Shown here: one piece after another, positions 55,418 through 63,607 of the stretch
Numbering within the stretch: the first letter of the stretch is position 1
How the letters are laid out: every line of letters begins with the position of its first letter
From: Novipirellula herctigrandis
GTDB lineage: Bacteria; Planctomycetota; Planctomycetia; Pirellulales; Pirellulaceae
Reading direction: 5' to 3'
NCBI GenBank assembly: GCA_007859835.1
Contig: SJPJ01000001.1
Location: forward strand, 2,063,797 to 2,127,796
DNA: 64,000 bases
The notes under the pieces: generated by a model
Databases searched by the model: none
What the model was told of the DNA's origin: nothing
Seen by the model: only the letters and a program-made list of their open reading frames with translations
Made by a program: the position numbers and the translations under genes

Positions 55418-56575
55418 CTACTCCGCCACCGCCGTCTCTTGGACCTTCAAGTCACCATCGATCACGCGGCGCACCTTGGTCCCATTGAGTTGGTACCAGA
55501 AGATCGTATTCTCCGCGTCGCCAAGTTGGACTCCCTTGCCGGTGTAGCCCCACTCGGCTCGGTGGTCGAGGCTCTGTAGAAAGAGCATCCCACGAGCGAA
55601 CTGAATGCCGAGTTGTGTTTTCTCATTCACTGAAATATCCAGTGGTGCGATCTTTGCCGCCAATCCAGCCATTTGCTTCATATAGACTTCCGTACTCAAA
55701 GTATCGGGAAACGCTCCATTACCGAATTGTTCCGCGAACACTTCTAGACTGGCAACAAAGTCTTTTTCGCTGAACTGAGTCATATCGAAGGTAGCTTCCT
55801 GCAGCGTGTACCCTGCGGGCACGTCCATACTGACCAGCGATTCATTTGTATCCACATCGAACCGAATGTTCTTCAGCACGGTACGTGACTCTCCATACTG
55901 CATCTCGATGCGCATCGCCAGCGACGTTTCGGGATCGGCCCAGATGGTCAGCTTCATATCCTTGCCACCCACTTCGAATCCGACCGCAGTTCGACCGTCA
56001 ATTTCCCGTTCACCCAATGGGCGTGCGGTTCGGTTAGGATCCGCTTCGACTTCGGCCAACACGTTCCTGACGATTCCAAGATAGTTCTTTGTCCCTTTCT
56101 CAACTGGCCCCTTGATGTCAACCAAGGCGGCACTCTTGTCCGACGGTTCCAACGCGAGCATCTTCGCGGCGTCGAGATCAATAATCAGTACCGTGTTCAT
56201 GTTCGAGAATGTGCGCCGGATTTTCGATCCTACGACCACATCATGGACGATTGGGCCGTCCTTCTCGTCGCCGACGACAAAATCAAGTTCAACGGTGCCA
56301 GCATTTAGCAGGGGTTTGACAACCTCTGCAAAGCTGACGGACTCATCGATCAGCACGCCGACGCCTACGAGTCCGATGACAACAGCGGCGACGGCAGCTA
56401 CAAACCTAGTTACGCGACTCTTCATGACTCTCTCCCAGAGGCTAGTGGATAGTCCATTAACAATGAATTCCTGTTCGAATTCTGATGTGATATGCGTCGC
56501 AAGTTCATGCACGTCATCCGGCACGGGTTCGTTCCGAATTGCCTTCAGGATGCCTTCGATACGGTTGTCTTGCAT
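55418..56575 (-). CDS. Membrane-anchored partner of the ECF sigma factor (possible anti-sigma)
   Basis: 385 residues. The cytosolic N-terminal ~50 residues (IEGILKAIRNEPVPDDVHELA) are followed by one membrane helix (VTRFVAAVAAVVIGLVGVGVLI), and then a long outer domain rich in beta strands, resembling LolA-type folds (GTVELDFVVGDEKDG, ILVDLDAAKMLAL-like, GGKDMKLTIWADPETSLAMRIEM). The arrangement, directly after an ECF sigma gene with 3 bp spacing, suggests control of that sigma. No zinc-binding anti-sigma motif is visible, so this role is inferred. Such pairs are common in planctomycetes. Confidence 0.75.
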   Translation of the reverse strand: MQDNRIEGILKAIRNEPVPDDVHELATHITSEFEQEFIVNGLSTSLWERVMKSRVTRFVAAVAAVVIGLVGVGVLIDESVSFAEVVKPLLNAGTVELDFVVGDEKDGPIVHDVVVGSKIRRTFSNMNTVLIIDLDAAKMLALEPSDKSAALVDIKGPVEKGTKNYLGIVRNVLAEVEADPNRTARPLGEREIDGRTAVGFEVGGKDMKLTIWADPETSLAMRIEMQYGESRTVLKNIRFDVDTNESLVSMDVPAGYTLQEATFDMTQFSEKDFVASLEVFAEQFGNGAFPDTLSTEVYMKQMAGLAAKIAPLDISVNEKTQLGIQFARGMLFLQSLDHRAEWGYTGKGVQLGDAENTIFWYQLNGTKVRRVIDGDLKVQETAVAE

Positions 56576-56578
56576 CGG

Positions 56579-57088
56579 TTACTCCTGTTCGATGAACGAT
56601 TCGAGTTTGGTTCGTAGTGTGGCAATTGCCTTGGAAACAAGTGATCGGGCACCTGCCTGACTACAACTCATCTGCTTAGCGATTGTTTCGTAGTCCTGTG
56701 CTTCGAGATATCTCAGCGCCACCGCTTGAGACTGCTTCGTTGGCAGTTCCGCGACCGCTTGCCGGATGGTGGTTGCAGTCTCATTTTGGTCAAGCATGTC
56801 TTCGGGGCACGCCTCGGCTTCGCCCCAACTTTGATCGCTGCACCCGTCTCGCCCCAGTCGGTTTCGCCAAGCTTTGCTGTTTGCCGACAGCGTGATCCGG
56901 TAGATGTACCCGCCAGCATGCTGATCATCGAGCTTTTCAATGTGCTCCCAGATACCCATCAGGGCATTCTGAAACGCCTCGGCAAACACCTCGCGGTCAC
57001 CAGCGAGTTTCCAAAGCACGGAAGTCAACATTTCCGAATGCTCCGCTCGCAAGCGATTGAACCGCTCCACTCGCTTTGACCGCTTCAT
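56579..57088 (-). CDS. ECF-type RNA polymerase sigma factor
   Basis: 169 residues. Region 2: RLRAEHSEMLTSVLWKLAGDREVFAEAFQNALMGIWEHIEKLDDQHAGGYIYRITLSANSKAWRN, in parts, with the acidic and aromatic residues for -10 recognition and melting. Region 4: AVAELPTKQSQAVALRYLEAQDYETIAKQMSCSQAGARSLVSKAIATLRTKL, in parts, a helix-turn-helix for -35 recognition. No extension is present. It directs transcription of an unknown regulon. It is the first gene of a two-gene operon with the membrane protein at 55418. Confidence 0.92.
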   Translation of the reverse strand: MKRSKRVERFNRLRAEHSEMLTSVLWKLAGDREVFAEAFQNALMGIWEHIEKLDDQHAGGYIYRITLSANSKAWRNRLGRDGCSDQSWGEAEACPEDMLDQNETATTIRQAVAELPTKQSQAVALRYLEAQDYETIAKQMSCSQAGARSLVSKAIATLRTKLESFIEQE

Positions 57089-57413
57089 GTTGAATTTACC
57101 TCGCTACTCAATACCCAATAGGCAGGGCAATCAATTCGGATCTGGGGCATCGGGACGACCTTGCGTAAAGTCAGAGTATTTGCGGCAAAGAAACGACGTT
57201 GTTGTGTATATAAAGTAATAACTGCCGTCCAACCGAATTGTGTAAAACAATCTGAAAATAAACTTGGTGGTGAATACATCTAGAAAGGGAATTTGCGGAA
57301 ATTCCAACCTCGATTCGATGAATATTCGTGGAGGAAGATCCATGGATCATTTTCAGCATGTGAAAAACGAATTTTCCATGGCGTACGGTAAGTCATAGTT
57401 TGACACCAGCGAT
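57089..57413. other. Intergenic stretch, AT-richer, upstream of the sigma gene and before the cassette array
   Basis: No gene is seen; no integron integrase is present on either strand. It presumably holds the sigma-operon promoter. Confidence 0.5.
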
Positions 57414-57474
57414 TCGCAACAATAGTCTATGAAACGGTGCGGCAAACGGGTTGTCGTCCAAACACACGTTGGGC
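57414..57474 (+). other. Degenerate attC (or attI-like) site before cassette 1
   Basis: It ends with the core GTTGGGC (57468-57474), which begins cassette 1. GGTTGTCGTCC...CACGTT before it resembles the 3' half GGTGTCGTAAAAACC...CGTT of the complete attC sites. A possible left core CGCAAC is at 57415. The match is weak on the left side. Confidence 0.4.
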
Positions 57475-57489
57475 GTCAAAGCATCGGCT

Positions 57490-57861
57490 ATGAGACCACG
57501 CGACCTCCTCCGCAAATTCGTTACACTGGCACCTGCGTTTGAAGCCCAGTGGGAGTCCGACAGTAACTACTGCCGCAATGAGGATGGTTCGTTCTCGCTA
57601 CACGGGGTCTGCGATGAATTCAGCAGTTTCTTTAGGCACAATTACACGGCGCTCGCTGCGGCGGCAGTGACCGAACTATTCGACTTTGTCGAATGGAATC
57701 TCGTTGAACCCGCAGCAGACGAAACACCTGTCGACAACGCGCTGTGCACTTGTTTTCTCGAGAACATATCCTCGGAGCCCTGCGGAGAATTCGCACGTGA
57801 GCACATGGGCCGTAAATCACGGGCTTTCTTCGATCAATGGCACACTCGCCCGCCGTATTGA
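57490..57861 (+). CDS. Cassette 1: DUF7674-like small protein
   Basis: 123 residues from ATG 57490, 16 bases after the cassette start. It is acidic and cytosolic. LLRKFVTLAPAFEAQWE, FSSFFRHNYTALAAAAVTELFDFVEW and VDNALCTCFLENISSEP agree with what I recall of the DUF7674 family, which has no known function (some related small proteins are immunity-like). It is the only gene of a cassette of about 400 bp. It ends just before the attC core at 57863, so it depends on readthrough from upstream or has its own weak promoter. Confidence 0.7.
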   Translation: MRPRDLLRKFVTLAPAFEAQWESDSNYCRNEDGSFSLHGVCDEFSSFFRHNYTALAAAAVTELFDFVEWNLVEPAADETPVDNALCTCFLENISSEPCGEFAREHMGRKSRAFFDQWHTRPPY

Positions 57862-57862
57862 C

Positions 57863-57998
57863 GCCCAACATGGTTTTTACGCTAGGCCTGCGGCACACCT
57901 TCGCTCTTTGGCCACGGGCGTTGGCTTTGGTACAATCTCTCGTAGTTCAATGTCGTTCTCTTCGTTTAGGGCGGTGTCGTAATAACCTTCCGTTGTCG
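57863..57998 (+). other. attC site 1 (136 bp, complete)
   Basis: Left core GCCCAAC (57863-57869), right core GTTGTCG (57992-57998). Inner arms GGTTTTTACG and CGTAATAACC pair, and the GCGGCACACC / GGCGGTGTCG arms partly pair. TTGACGCCCAAC at the left end is the exact reverse complement of the 12 bases starting cassette 1 (57468). Confidence 0.85.
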
Positions 57999-58010
57999 GT
58001 GCGCAGATCA

Positions 58011-58217
58011 ATGATTCGCTGGGAATACAAAACGGTCGAGCTCAACGTCAAGCAGGGCTGGGGTGGCTCTAAGGGGACGATGAACACGTCCGAGATTGAC
58101 CAGCAGCTCAACAAATACGGTGCCGACGGTTGGGAGCTCGTAACCGCGTTTGACACGGAGCACACAGCCGGAACTAGCGCCGTCTTTTGCATGCTGAAAC
58201 GACCCAAGCAAGACTAA
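58011..58217 (+). CDS. Cassette 2: DUF4177 domain protein
   Basis: 68 residues from ATG 58011, 13 bases after the attC core. WEYKTVELNVKQGWGG, then IDQQLNKYGADGWELVTAF and FCMLKRPK are the DUF4177 pattern: a small alpha/beta protein of unknown function with the GWELV signature. This family is frequent in integron cassettes, which supports the setting. No signal peptide. Confidence 0.85.
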   Translation: MIRWEYKTVELNVKQGWGGSKGTMNTSEIDQQLNKYGADGWELVTAFDTEHTAGTSAVFCMLKRPKQD

Positions 58218-58227
58218 CGCGAGCGAC

Positions 58228-58275
58228 CGACAACATGGTTTTTACGCTAGGCCTTCGGCACACCTTCCATTAGGT
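58228..58275 (+). other. attC site 2 (48 bp, shortened)
   Basis: Left core CGACAAC (58228-58234), preceded by AC to give ACCGACAAC, the reverse complement of the start of cassette 2 (GTTGTCGGT). The left arm ATGGTTTTTACGCTAGGCC is kept, but the loop and right arm of the long sites are deleted; the right core is ATTAGGT instead of GTTAGGT. Confidence 0.7.
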
Positions 58276-58282
58276 GCCACAG

Positions 58283-59161
58283 ATGAATGGTTGGTCACGC
58301 GTTCTTGTCCTGATGGCTGCCGTTTCGATTGGCTCTACTTGCAACGCACAAGAGACCGCCAAACCGAAACGCACGAAGGAACAATCCCTCGTCATTGCAG
58401 CGTTCAATTTGGACGCTGACCGTGTCAAAACTCTTCTTGCGGACGGTGCCAAACTTGATATGCCTTTGGGGTTTTACGATGGCGAACTGTTTCAAGACAA
58501 ATGGACGCTCGGCTACTCTCACATGGGGTCTAGCAAGTGGACGCCACTAATGGCGGTCGCTAACAGCCATCGTGCCCCTCAACCGAAACAAAAGGCCGAG
58601 AATACAATCGCAGGTCTCGATGCAGCTCGCGCCAAGCTGAACGCAATCGACCCCAATATCATCACCGCCCGTGACAAACTTCGTATTCAGATCGCGAAGA
58701 TGTTGGTTGACGCAAAGGTCGATCTTGATGTTGACGATGGGCGTGGCGCTACAGCCCTTGCGTCGTCGATTTACAACGGATTTGACGACCTGTCTCTACT
58801 CCTAATTGCTTCCGGTGCCAAGATCGACACGAAGACTGGCATCTACATTGATGGTGATGGCGACATTACTCCGATGCATCGCGCAACAAAAAGCCCTGCC
58901 GTGTTGGAGGCTCTTATCAAACGCGGCGGCAACGTTAACGTTACCGACACCTCCGGGGATACGCCACTTCATTGGGCTGCACGTTCGGATCATGTCCGCA
59001 GTGTCGAACTACTAATCAATGCCGGCGCAAAAACTGATGCCAAGGACAATGATGGGCGCACGCCCGCTTATTGGTGCAAGACGTACGATGGAATTGACTT
59101 TCCCGGTGATTCCACGAAAAAGAAGATTGCCAAATTGCTTCAAGACGCCTCCAAAAAATAG
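58283..59161 (+). CDS. Cassette 3: secreted ankyrin-repeat protein
   Basis: 292 residues from ATG 58283 (GTG 58274 also possible). The signal peptide ends at CNAQ (about 23), so the protein is exported. Ankyrin repeats: SLVIAAFNLDADRVKTLLADGAKLD, WTPLMAVAN, LRIQIAKMLVDAKVDLDVDDGRGATAL, ITPMHRATKSPAVLEALIKRGGNVN and TPLHWAARSDHVRSVELLINAGAKTD (blocks read separately). It probably binds a protein partner. It fills a cassette of nearly 900 bp, long for a cassette, and stops 5 bp before the next attC. Confidence 0.88.
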   Translation: MNGWSRVLVLMAAVSIGSTCNAQETAKPKRTKEQSLVIAAFNLDADRVKTLLADGAKLDMPLGFYDGELFQDKWTLGYSHMGSSKWTPLMAVANSHRAPQPKQKAENTIAGLDAARAKLNAIDPNIITARDKLRIQIAKMLVDAKVDLDVDDGRGATALASSIYNGFDDLSLLLIASGAKIDTKTGIYIDGDGDITPMHRATKSPAVLEALIKRGGNVNVTDTSGDTPLHWAARSDHVRSVELLINAGAKTDAKDNDGRTPAYWCKTYDGIDFPGDSTKKKIAKLLQDASKK

Positions 59162-59165
59162 TGAC

Positions 59166-59303
59166 ACCTAACATGGTTTTTACGCTGAGGCTTGCGGCAC
59201 ACCTTCGCACTTTGGCAACGGGCTGTGGCATTGGTACAATTTCTCGTAGTTCAGGCATCGCTCGCTTCGTTCAGGGCGGTGTCGTAAAAACCTACCGTTA
59301 TGC
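59166..59303 (+). other. attC site 3 (138 bp, complete)
   Basis: Left core ACCTAAC (59166-59172), right core GTTATGC (59297-59303). Arms GGTTTTTACG and CGTAAAAACC are exact complements. The left flank GTGACACCTAAC mirrors the start of cassette 3 (ATTAGGTGCCAC) with two differences. Confidence 0.85.
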
Positions 59304-59661
59304 GACCAAGGCCTTGAAATACAAGCTTCTTTACATTACCGCGGAAGAAATCAGCATCCCTGCGGCTAAGAAACGAAGGGAGCGTCAGCGAATTCGCGAC
59401 AAATTCGTTGAGACTCGAGCAAATGTGGATTGAGAACCAATGGAATCGGTTTGGCCAACGGCCATATTCAAACCAAACGACTCGGACGGAATATGGCCGT
59501 TGGCCAAAGAGCAAAAAAAGAACAACGAACGCGTTGGGGTTTCAGAGTTGGAAATACCGCAGTTTGTAAAACTGAATTGCCCTGCGGTAGGGCCTTCGTT
59601 GTTTGTTCAAGGCTCACACTGCTGGTAAACTGATCTCTTATTCAAATCGTTTCCATTTTGC
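59304..59661 (+). other. Cassette 4: no recognised gene
   Basis: Short ORFs (59440-59628 and an overlapping frame) have no signature. The cassette begins GTTATGCGACC, but the expected mirror GGTCGCATAAC is absent at its right end, so its attC left half has been lost or the cassette is composite. It contains a perfect 20-bp inverted repeat. Confidence 0.45.
59450..59508. repeat. Perfect 20-bp inverted repeat with 19-nt loop
   Basis: TTTGGCCAACGGCCATATTC (59450-59469) and its exact reverse complement (59489-59508). The arms contain GGCCAAC and GTTGGCC, which look like attC core sites without their usual mismatches. Confidence 0.9.
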
Positions 59662-59693
59662 GGGGGCGGTGTCGTAAAAACCTTCCGTTGGAC
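59662..59693 (+). other. attC site 4, right half only
   Basis: GGCGGTGTCGTAAAAACC followed by TTCC and core GTTGGAC (59687-59693) repeats the right half of sites 1 and 3. No left half lies upstream. Confidence 0.75.
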
Positions 59694-59707
59694 TACGCAA
59701 CCGAAAA

Positions 59708-60247
59708 ATGACTAAGCGTCAAACACTCCAATTTCGGCTTCCAACGCTGCTCATTGTCACTGGCATCATTGCGGTTGTTCTTGCTGGTTTCGTTTTGTAC
59801 GGGCGTATGATGGACGGTTTCTTTCACGACATATTCGTTGGAGAAACCGGTCGTGTGACCTCACAAGACGAGTGGCCAAATCCTCTGAAACGACTGCTGG
59901 ATGAGACGTCGCTCGTGAAGGATGCGGACCACATTCAAGTGCACTGCCTATGCCAAGGCTTCGACCCCGAATATGTCTGGCGAATGAATGGTGACGCCGA
60001 AGCTTTTTCAAAACTCGCAGCTCGTTGGCAGCTCACCGAAGTTGCAAATCCCAATTGGCACGTTTTGAATGGCCATAGCCGTAACTCCGGTCATCCGACG
60101 CCGCCATGGTGGAACCCCCGAAAAAGCAATACCGCGTCGTATCATGTATGCCCACGATCGCTTGCTGGCCAAAAAGGAGATCGGTTTCAGGTTGCATTCG
60201 ACGACGCAAACGAGACAATCTTCGTCCACTACTGGTTCAATTTCTAA
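59708..60247 (+). CDS. Cassette 5: membrane-anchored protein of unknown function
   Basis: 179 residues from ATG 59708. The N-terminus (MTKRQTLQFRLPTLLIVTGI, then IAVVLAGFVLYG) has a single membrane helix, and the remainder is outside or cytosolic, with Trp-rich segments (HPTPPWWNPRKS, FVHYWFNF). FRLPTLLIV resembles the start of small planctomycete membrane proteins. I know no domain here. The gene stops 6 bp before a core-like GCCCAAC. Confidence 0.7.
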   Translation: MTKRQTLQFRLPTLLIVTGIIAVVLAGFVLYGRMMDGFFHDIFVGETGRVTSQDEWPNPLKRLLDETSLVKDADHIQVHCLCQGFDPEYVWRMNGDAEAFSKLAARWQLTEVANPNWHVLNGHSRNSGHPTPPWWNPRKSNTASYHVCPRSLAGQKGDRFQVAFDDANETIFVHYWFNF

Positions 60248-60300
60248 GCGTCGCCCAACGATTCCAGAGTCGGTCGATTTTCGTACGATTCGAGTTCCGT
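60248..60300 (+). other. attC site 5, left part only (end of array)
   Basis: GCGTCGCCCAAC, core at 60253-60259, mirrors the start of cassette 5 (GTTGGACTACGC) in 10 of 12 bases. No long right arm or GTT core is recognisable after it, so the array ends here. Confidence 0.5.
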
Positions 60301-60406
60301 AAATACACAGCCACCGCCGCTGGTTTTGATACAATACGGAATGCGTAACGGTTATGTAGAAAGTGTAGCGATGGCCGAGTGTCGTATTTCGCTGCGGTGA
60401 AAAAAC

Positions 60407-62932
60407 ATGACGCACACGAATCTACCGCCTTTTCTCGTACTCGCCTCTTCCGAGGCCGGTGCCGTCGGTGGGCATGGTGTGACCGAACAGGTCGGTGTGA
60501 TCTTCGGTCTGCTACTGCTGGCCGCAGCGGTACGATCGGTCTGCAATCGATGGAAACTGCCATTCACCGTCATCCTTGTACTGGTCGGACTGGCGCTGGC
60601 ATTAGTTAGTAAGCATATGCCCATCTTGAGGGTGCTGACGGAATACAGCATCTCCCCAGAAGTAATCTTATTCGTCTTTCTACCGACTCTGGTCTTCGAG
60701 TCGGCGTACACCTTGGAGCTTCGACAACTTCAAAAGAACATCCTGCCCGTGTTGACGTTGGCCATTCCGGGCTTGCTGCTGTCAACGTTGATCATCGGCG
60801 GCATTGTCGCTCTCCTGACTGACATCCCCATAGCTGCGGCGCTACTATTAGGATCGATCCTCAGTGCTACCGATCCTGTCGCAGTCATCGCATTGTTCAA
60901 AAAGCTAGGCGCACCCAAACGGCTAACCGTCCTGGTCGAAGGTGAAAGTCTCTTTAACGACGCGACCTCGATCGTCGTCGCAGGTGTTTTACTGACGGTC
61001 GCCACAACGGGATTCAACGGCGAAACTGCGCTTCGCGGTTTGGGGGGATTCTTCGTCGTGTTCTTCGGCGGGATTTTTGTCGGTCTGTTGCTGGGGTGGG
61101 TGTTTGGCCAACTGCTTCAACGTGTACGCGTCAACGCTGACATCGAAATCTCTCTAACCATGATTTTGGCGTATGGTTCATTTCTGATTGCCGAACATTA
61201 TCTGCACGTCAGTGGAGTGATGGCAACACTCGTCGCAGGACTGATGATGGGCGACTGGGGCCGCACCAAAATTTCGCCGGAGGTCGGCGGATTCATGCAC
61301 CATTTCTGGGAGTACATGGCGTTTGTATGCAATGCGTTGATTTTTCTACTGGTCGGCTTGAGCGTGAATTTGGGCGACCTGTACAACGCGTTTGGCTCGC
61401 TGGTCGTCGTACTCGTCGCGATGCAGATTTCCCGAGCAATTGTGATTTTCGGTCTTGTACCGATCACCGGCAAGTTCTCTCAAACCGTCAACAAGTCGTA
61501 CCAGATCGTGATGCACTGGGGTGGATTGCGTGGCGCAATCGCGTTGGCAATCGTGCTATATATTCCCGATAGTTTCCCATACAAGACGCAGTTCACCGCG
61601 ATCGTCATGGGCGCCGTGCTTTTCACGTTGATTGTGCAGGCGACAACCATCAGCAGGCTGGTGCGAAAGTTGGGGCTCGACCAACCATCAACCGCCGACA
61701 AACTGGCGCGAATCGAAGGACAAATCAGTGCAACATGTAATGCTCAGCAGCGCGTCCCCGAATTGCAGGCCGGCGGCTTGTTCTCACCGGTCATCGCCAA
61801 GCGGCTCCAAGAACGCCTCACCAACGAACTTGATGAACTGACCGCCGAACTGGAAAACCTGCGTGAAAATGAATTGGGCGATGACGAAGAACGTGCAGTA
61901 GTTTACCTGCACTGCTTCGGATTGGAACGCAAGCTGTACTTCGATATGTTCAGTAAGCAGCATTTGTCCGAACGAGTTTATCGAGATCTGAACTTCTCGC
62001 TCGAGTTGTGTACCGAATCGATGCGCTATCATGGCGAATTGCCCGAGGCGACGATTTATGATCACAACCGGCAAGCCATTCGTCAAAAGATGACACAACT
62101 GCTGGATCGGTTCCCACTGACGCGTGCCTGGGCGAGCCGGATCGACGTCGAACGCACCGGTGGCGAGTACGGACGAGCGTGGGGACGCTATCAGGGATGC
62201 GAACGGGTACTCTTCCATTTGGACAAGCTCGCGAAGCAGGACAACCGCTCGGTCGTGGAAGAGGTGCGCAGCCGCTATGAAACGTGGAAGTTGTCGGCGC
62301 AATCGCGGATTGATGCCGTGGCGGAACAGTTCCCTGAGTTTGTTCAGGCAATGCAAGAGCAGCTCGGAGAGCGGCTCGTATACCAGGCACAGCGTGAGGT
62401 GATTCAAAGCGAAAACATGGCCGGATCGATCCCCGACGGTATCGCGGATGAAATCATCGACGGTCTAAGGCAACGGATCGGCAAACTGAACGCCAAGACG
62501 CTCAACGCCCAATTGCACGTCGATCCCAGCGAACTATTGCGGAAAGTGCCGTTCTTTAAAGATACGCCACCCGAGGAGTTTGACCACGTCGCCGGCAAAC
62601 TGCGCGAGCATACAGTGCCGTCCGGTCAAGACATTATCTGCGAGGGACAAGCCGGTGATTCTCTGTTCCTGATCGCACGCGGCGTCGTACGTGTCGGCAA
62701 AGACATTAACGGGACATGGACGGAGTTGAACACGCTGGTGGCGGGTCAGTTCTTCGGCGAATTGGCATTGCTATTGGGTGAACCGCGTTCGGCGACCTGT
62801 CGCGCCGTAACGCCCTGTGCCTTGTATGAACTCCGGCGTCCCGACTTAGATACTGTGCGTAGTGCATGCCCAGCGATTCAACAATCACTTGAAGAAGTGG
62901 CTCGAGAACGACTCGGTCTAAATGGGACATAG
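60407..62932 (+). CDS. CPA1 Na+/H+ antiporter fused to a cyclic-nucleotide-binding domain
   Basis: 841 residues. About 12 helices at the N-terminus: FVFLPTLVFESAYTLELRQL, LLLGSILSATDPVAVIALFKKLGAPKRLTVLVEGESLFNDATSIVV (in parts), with the ATDP and FND sites used for Na+/H+ exchange, and MHWGGLRGAIALAIVL. Then a long cytosolic helical region, and at about 710-830 a cNMP-binding domain: PFFKDTPPEEFDHVAG, GQAGDSLFLIARGVVRV, and GQFFGELALLLGEPRSATCRAV, where the FGELALL loop binds the nucleotide phosphate. Activity is thus probably tuned by cAMP or cGMP. It lies just after the cassette array and outside it. Confidence 0.92.
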   Translation: MTHTNLPPFLVLASSEAGAVGGHGVTEQVGVIFGLLLLAAAVRSVCNRWKLPFTVILVLVGLALALVSKHMPILRVLTEYSISPEVILFVFLPTLVFESAYTLELRQLQKNILPVLTLAIPGLLLSTLIIGGIVALLTDIPIAAALLLGSILSATDPVAVIALFKKLGAPKRLTVLVEGESLFNDATSIVVAGVLLTVATTGFNGETALRGLGGFFVVFFGGIFVGLLLGWVFGQLLQRVRVNADIEISLTMILAYGSFLIAEHYLHVSGVMATLVAGLMMGDWGRTKISPEVGGFMHHFWEYMAFVCNALIFLLVGLSVNLGDLYNAFGSLVVVLVAMQISRAIVIFGLVPITGKFSQTVNKSYQIVMHWGGLRGAIALAIVLYIPDSFPYKTQFTAIVMGAVLFTLIVQATTISRLVRKLGLDQPSTADKLARIEGQISATCNAQQRVPELQAGGLFSPVIAKRLQERLTNELDELTAELENLRENELGDDEERAVVYLHCFGLERKLYFDMFSKQHLSERVYRDLNFSLELCTESMRYHGELPEATIYDHNRQAIRQKMTQLLDRFPLTRAWASRIDVERTGGEYGRAWGRYQGCERVLFHLDKLAKQDNRSVVEEVRSRYETWKLSAQSRIDAVAEQFPEFVQAMQEQLGERLVYQAQREVIQSENMAGSIPDGIADEIIDGLRQRIGKLNAKTLNAQLHVDPSELLRKVPFFKDTPPEEFDHVAGKLREHTVPSGQDIICEGQAGDSLFLIARGVVRVGKDINGTWTELNTLVAGQFFGELALLLGEPRSATCRAVTPCALYELRRPDLDTVRSACPAIQQSLEEVARERLGLNGT

Positions 62933-63607
62933 CCATCCAAATGGGACCTAGCATGATGCGTTGAGTTAGGCCGTCAGCGATGGCTAGTAGCGTTTAGAAC
63001 GAATACGCGAGAGATGCGTTCGCAGTTGTGTCAAAATTTGCGGCTGATGCAGGTAGCACGTTGCGTGTCGTTGTCGCGGAACATTTCCGATTGTGTTTCT
63101 GCTTGACTATCTTCGGCAATGTTTCAAAGTTGTTGTAGCAAGCGACGATTTGAGCCGAAAGCTAAGTGCCAAAGCCAAGAGCCCACACAGCCAAGAGCGA
63201 GCCGAAAGGTGAACCGGGGGCTGAAGCCAAGAGCCAGACGCCGGTGGCCGACGCCAATCAATTAGCTTGCTAGTCCGCGTGATGATGCGCACATCACGCC
63301 TTCTATTTTCTTTTCCCCCATCGCTACTGGATCCGTTGCGATGGGTGTCGCGGCATCCGCCAATGACCAATGCCTGTTGACCTATAAACGTTCAGCCACG
63401 AACTGGTGGCTACACTCAAACAATGCCTTTATGCAAAACTTCGAAAGATTGATTCGCGAGTGATATTCCATCATGCAGCGAGCCAGCCCAGAGAGTTTGG
63501 CTATCAACTGCGCCGACAAGTGGCCTGCGCCATCTCGTCAGCGTTCACGAGTTTCCTCAAGCAGTTCGTGACAGGGTTCGCGATTAACCGCCAATCAAGT
63601 TCGAGTG
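62933..63607. other. Intergenic stretch with short repeats
   Basis: No gene is recognised. Repeats of GCCAAGAGC and GAGCCGAAAG occur around 63150-63240; the remainder has no signature. A forward ORF at 63406-63636 lacks coding character. Confidence 0.5.
63174..63234. repeat. Interspersed 9-bp GCCAAGAGC repeats
   Basis: Copies at 63174, 63190 and 63226; the neighbouring GAGCCGAAAG occurs at 63152 and 63199. They are similar in sequence to the 17-bp repeats at 31576 (GCCAAGACC). Confidence 0.6.

Noticed and set aside
57089-57413. Possible integron integrase beside the cassette array
   Set aside because: No tyrosine-recombinase motif on either strand; the nearest gene is an ECF sigma factor.
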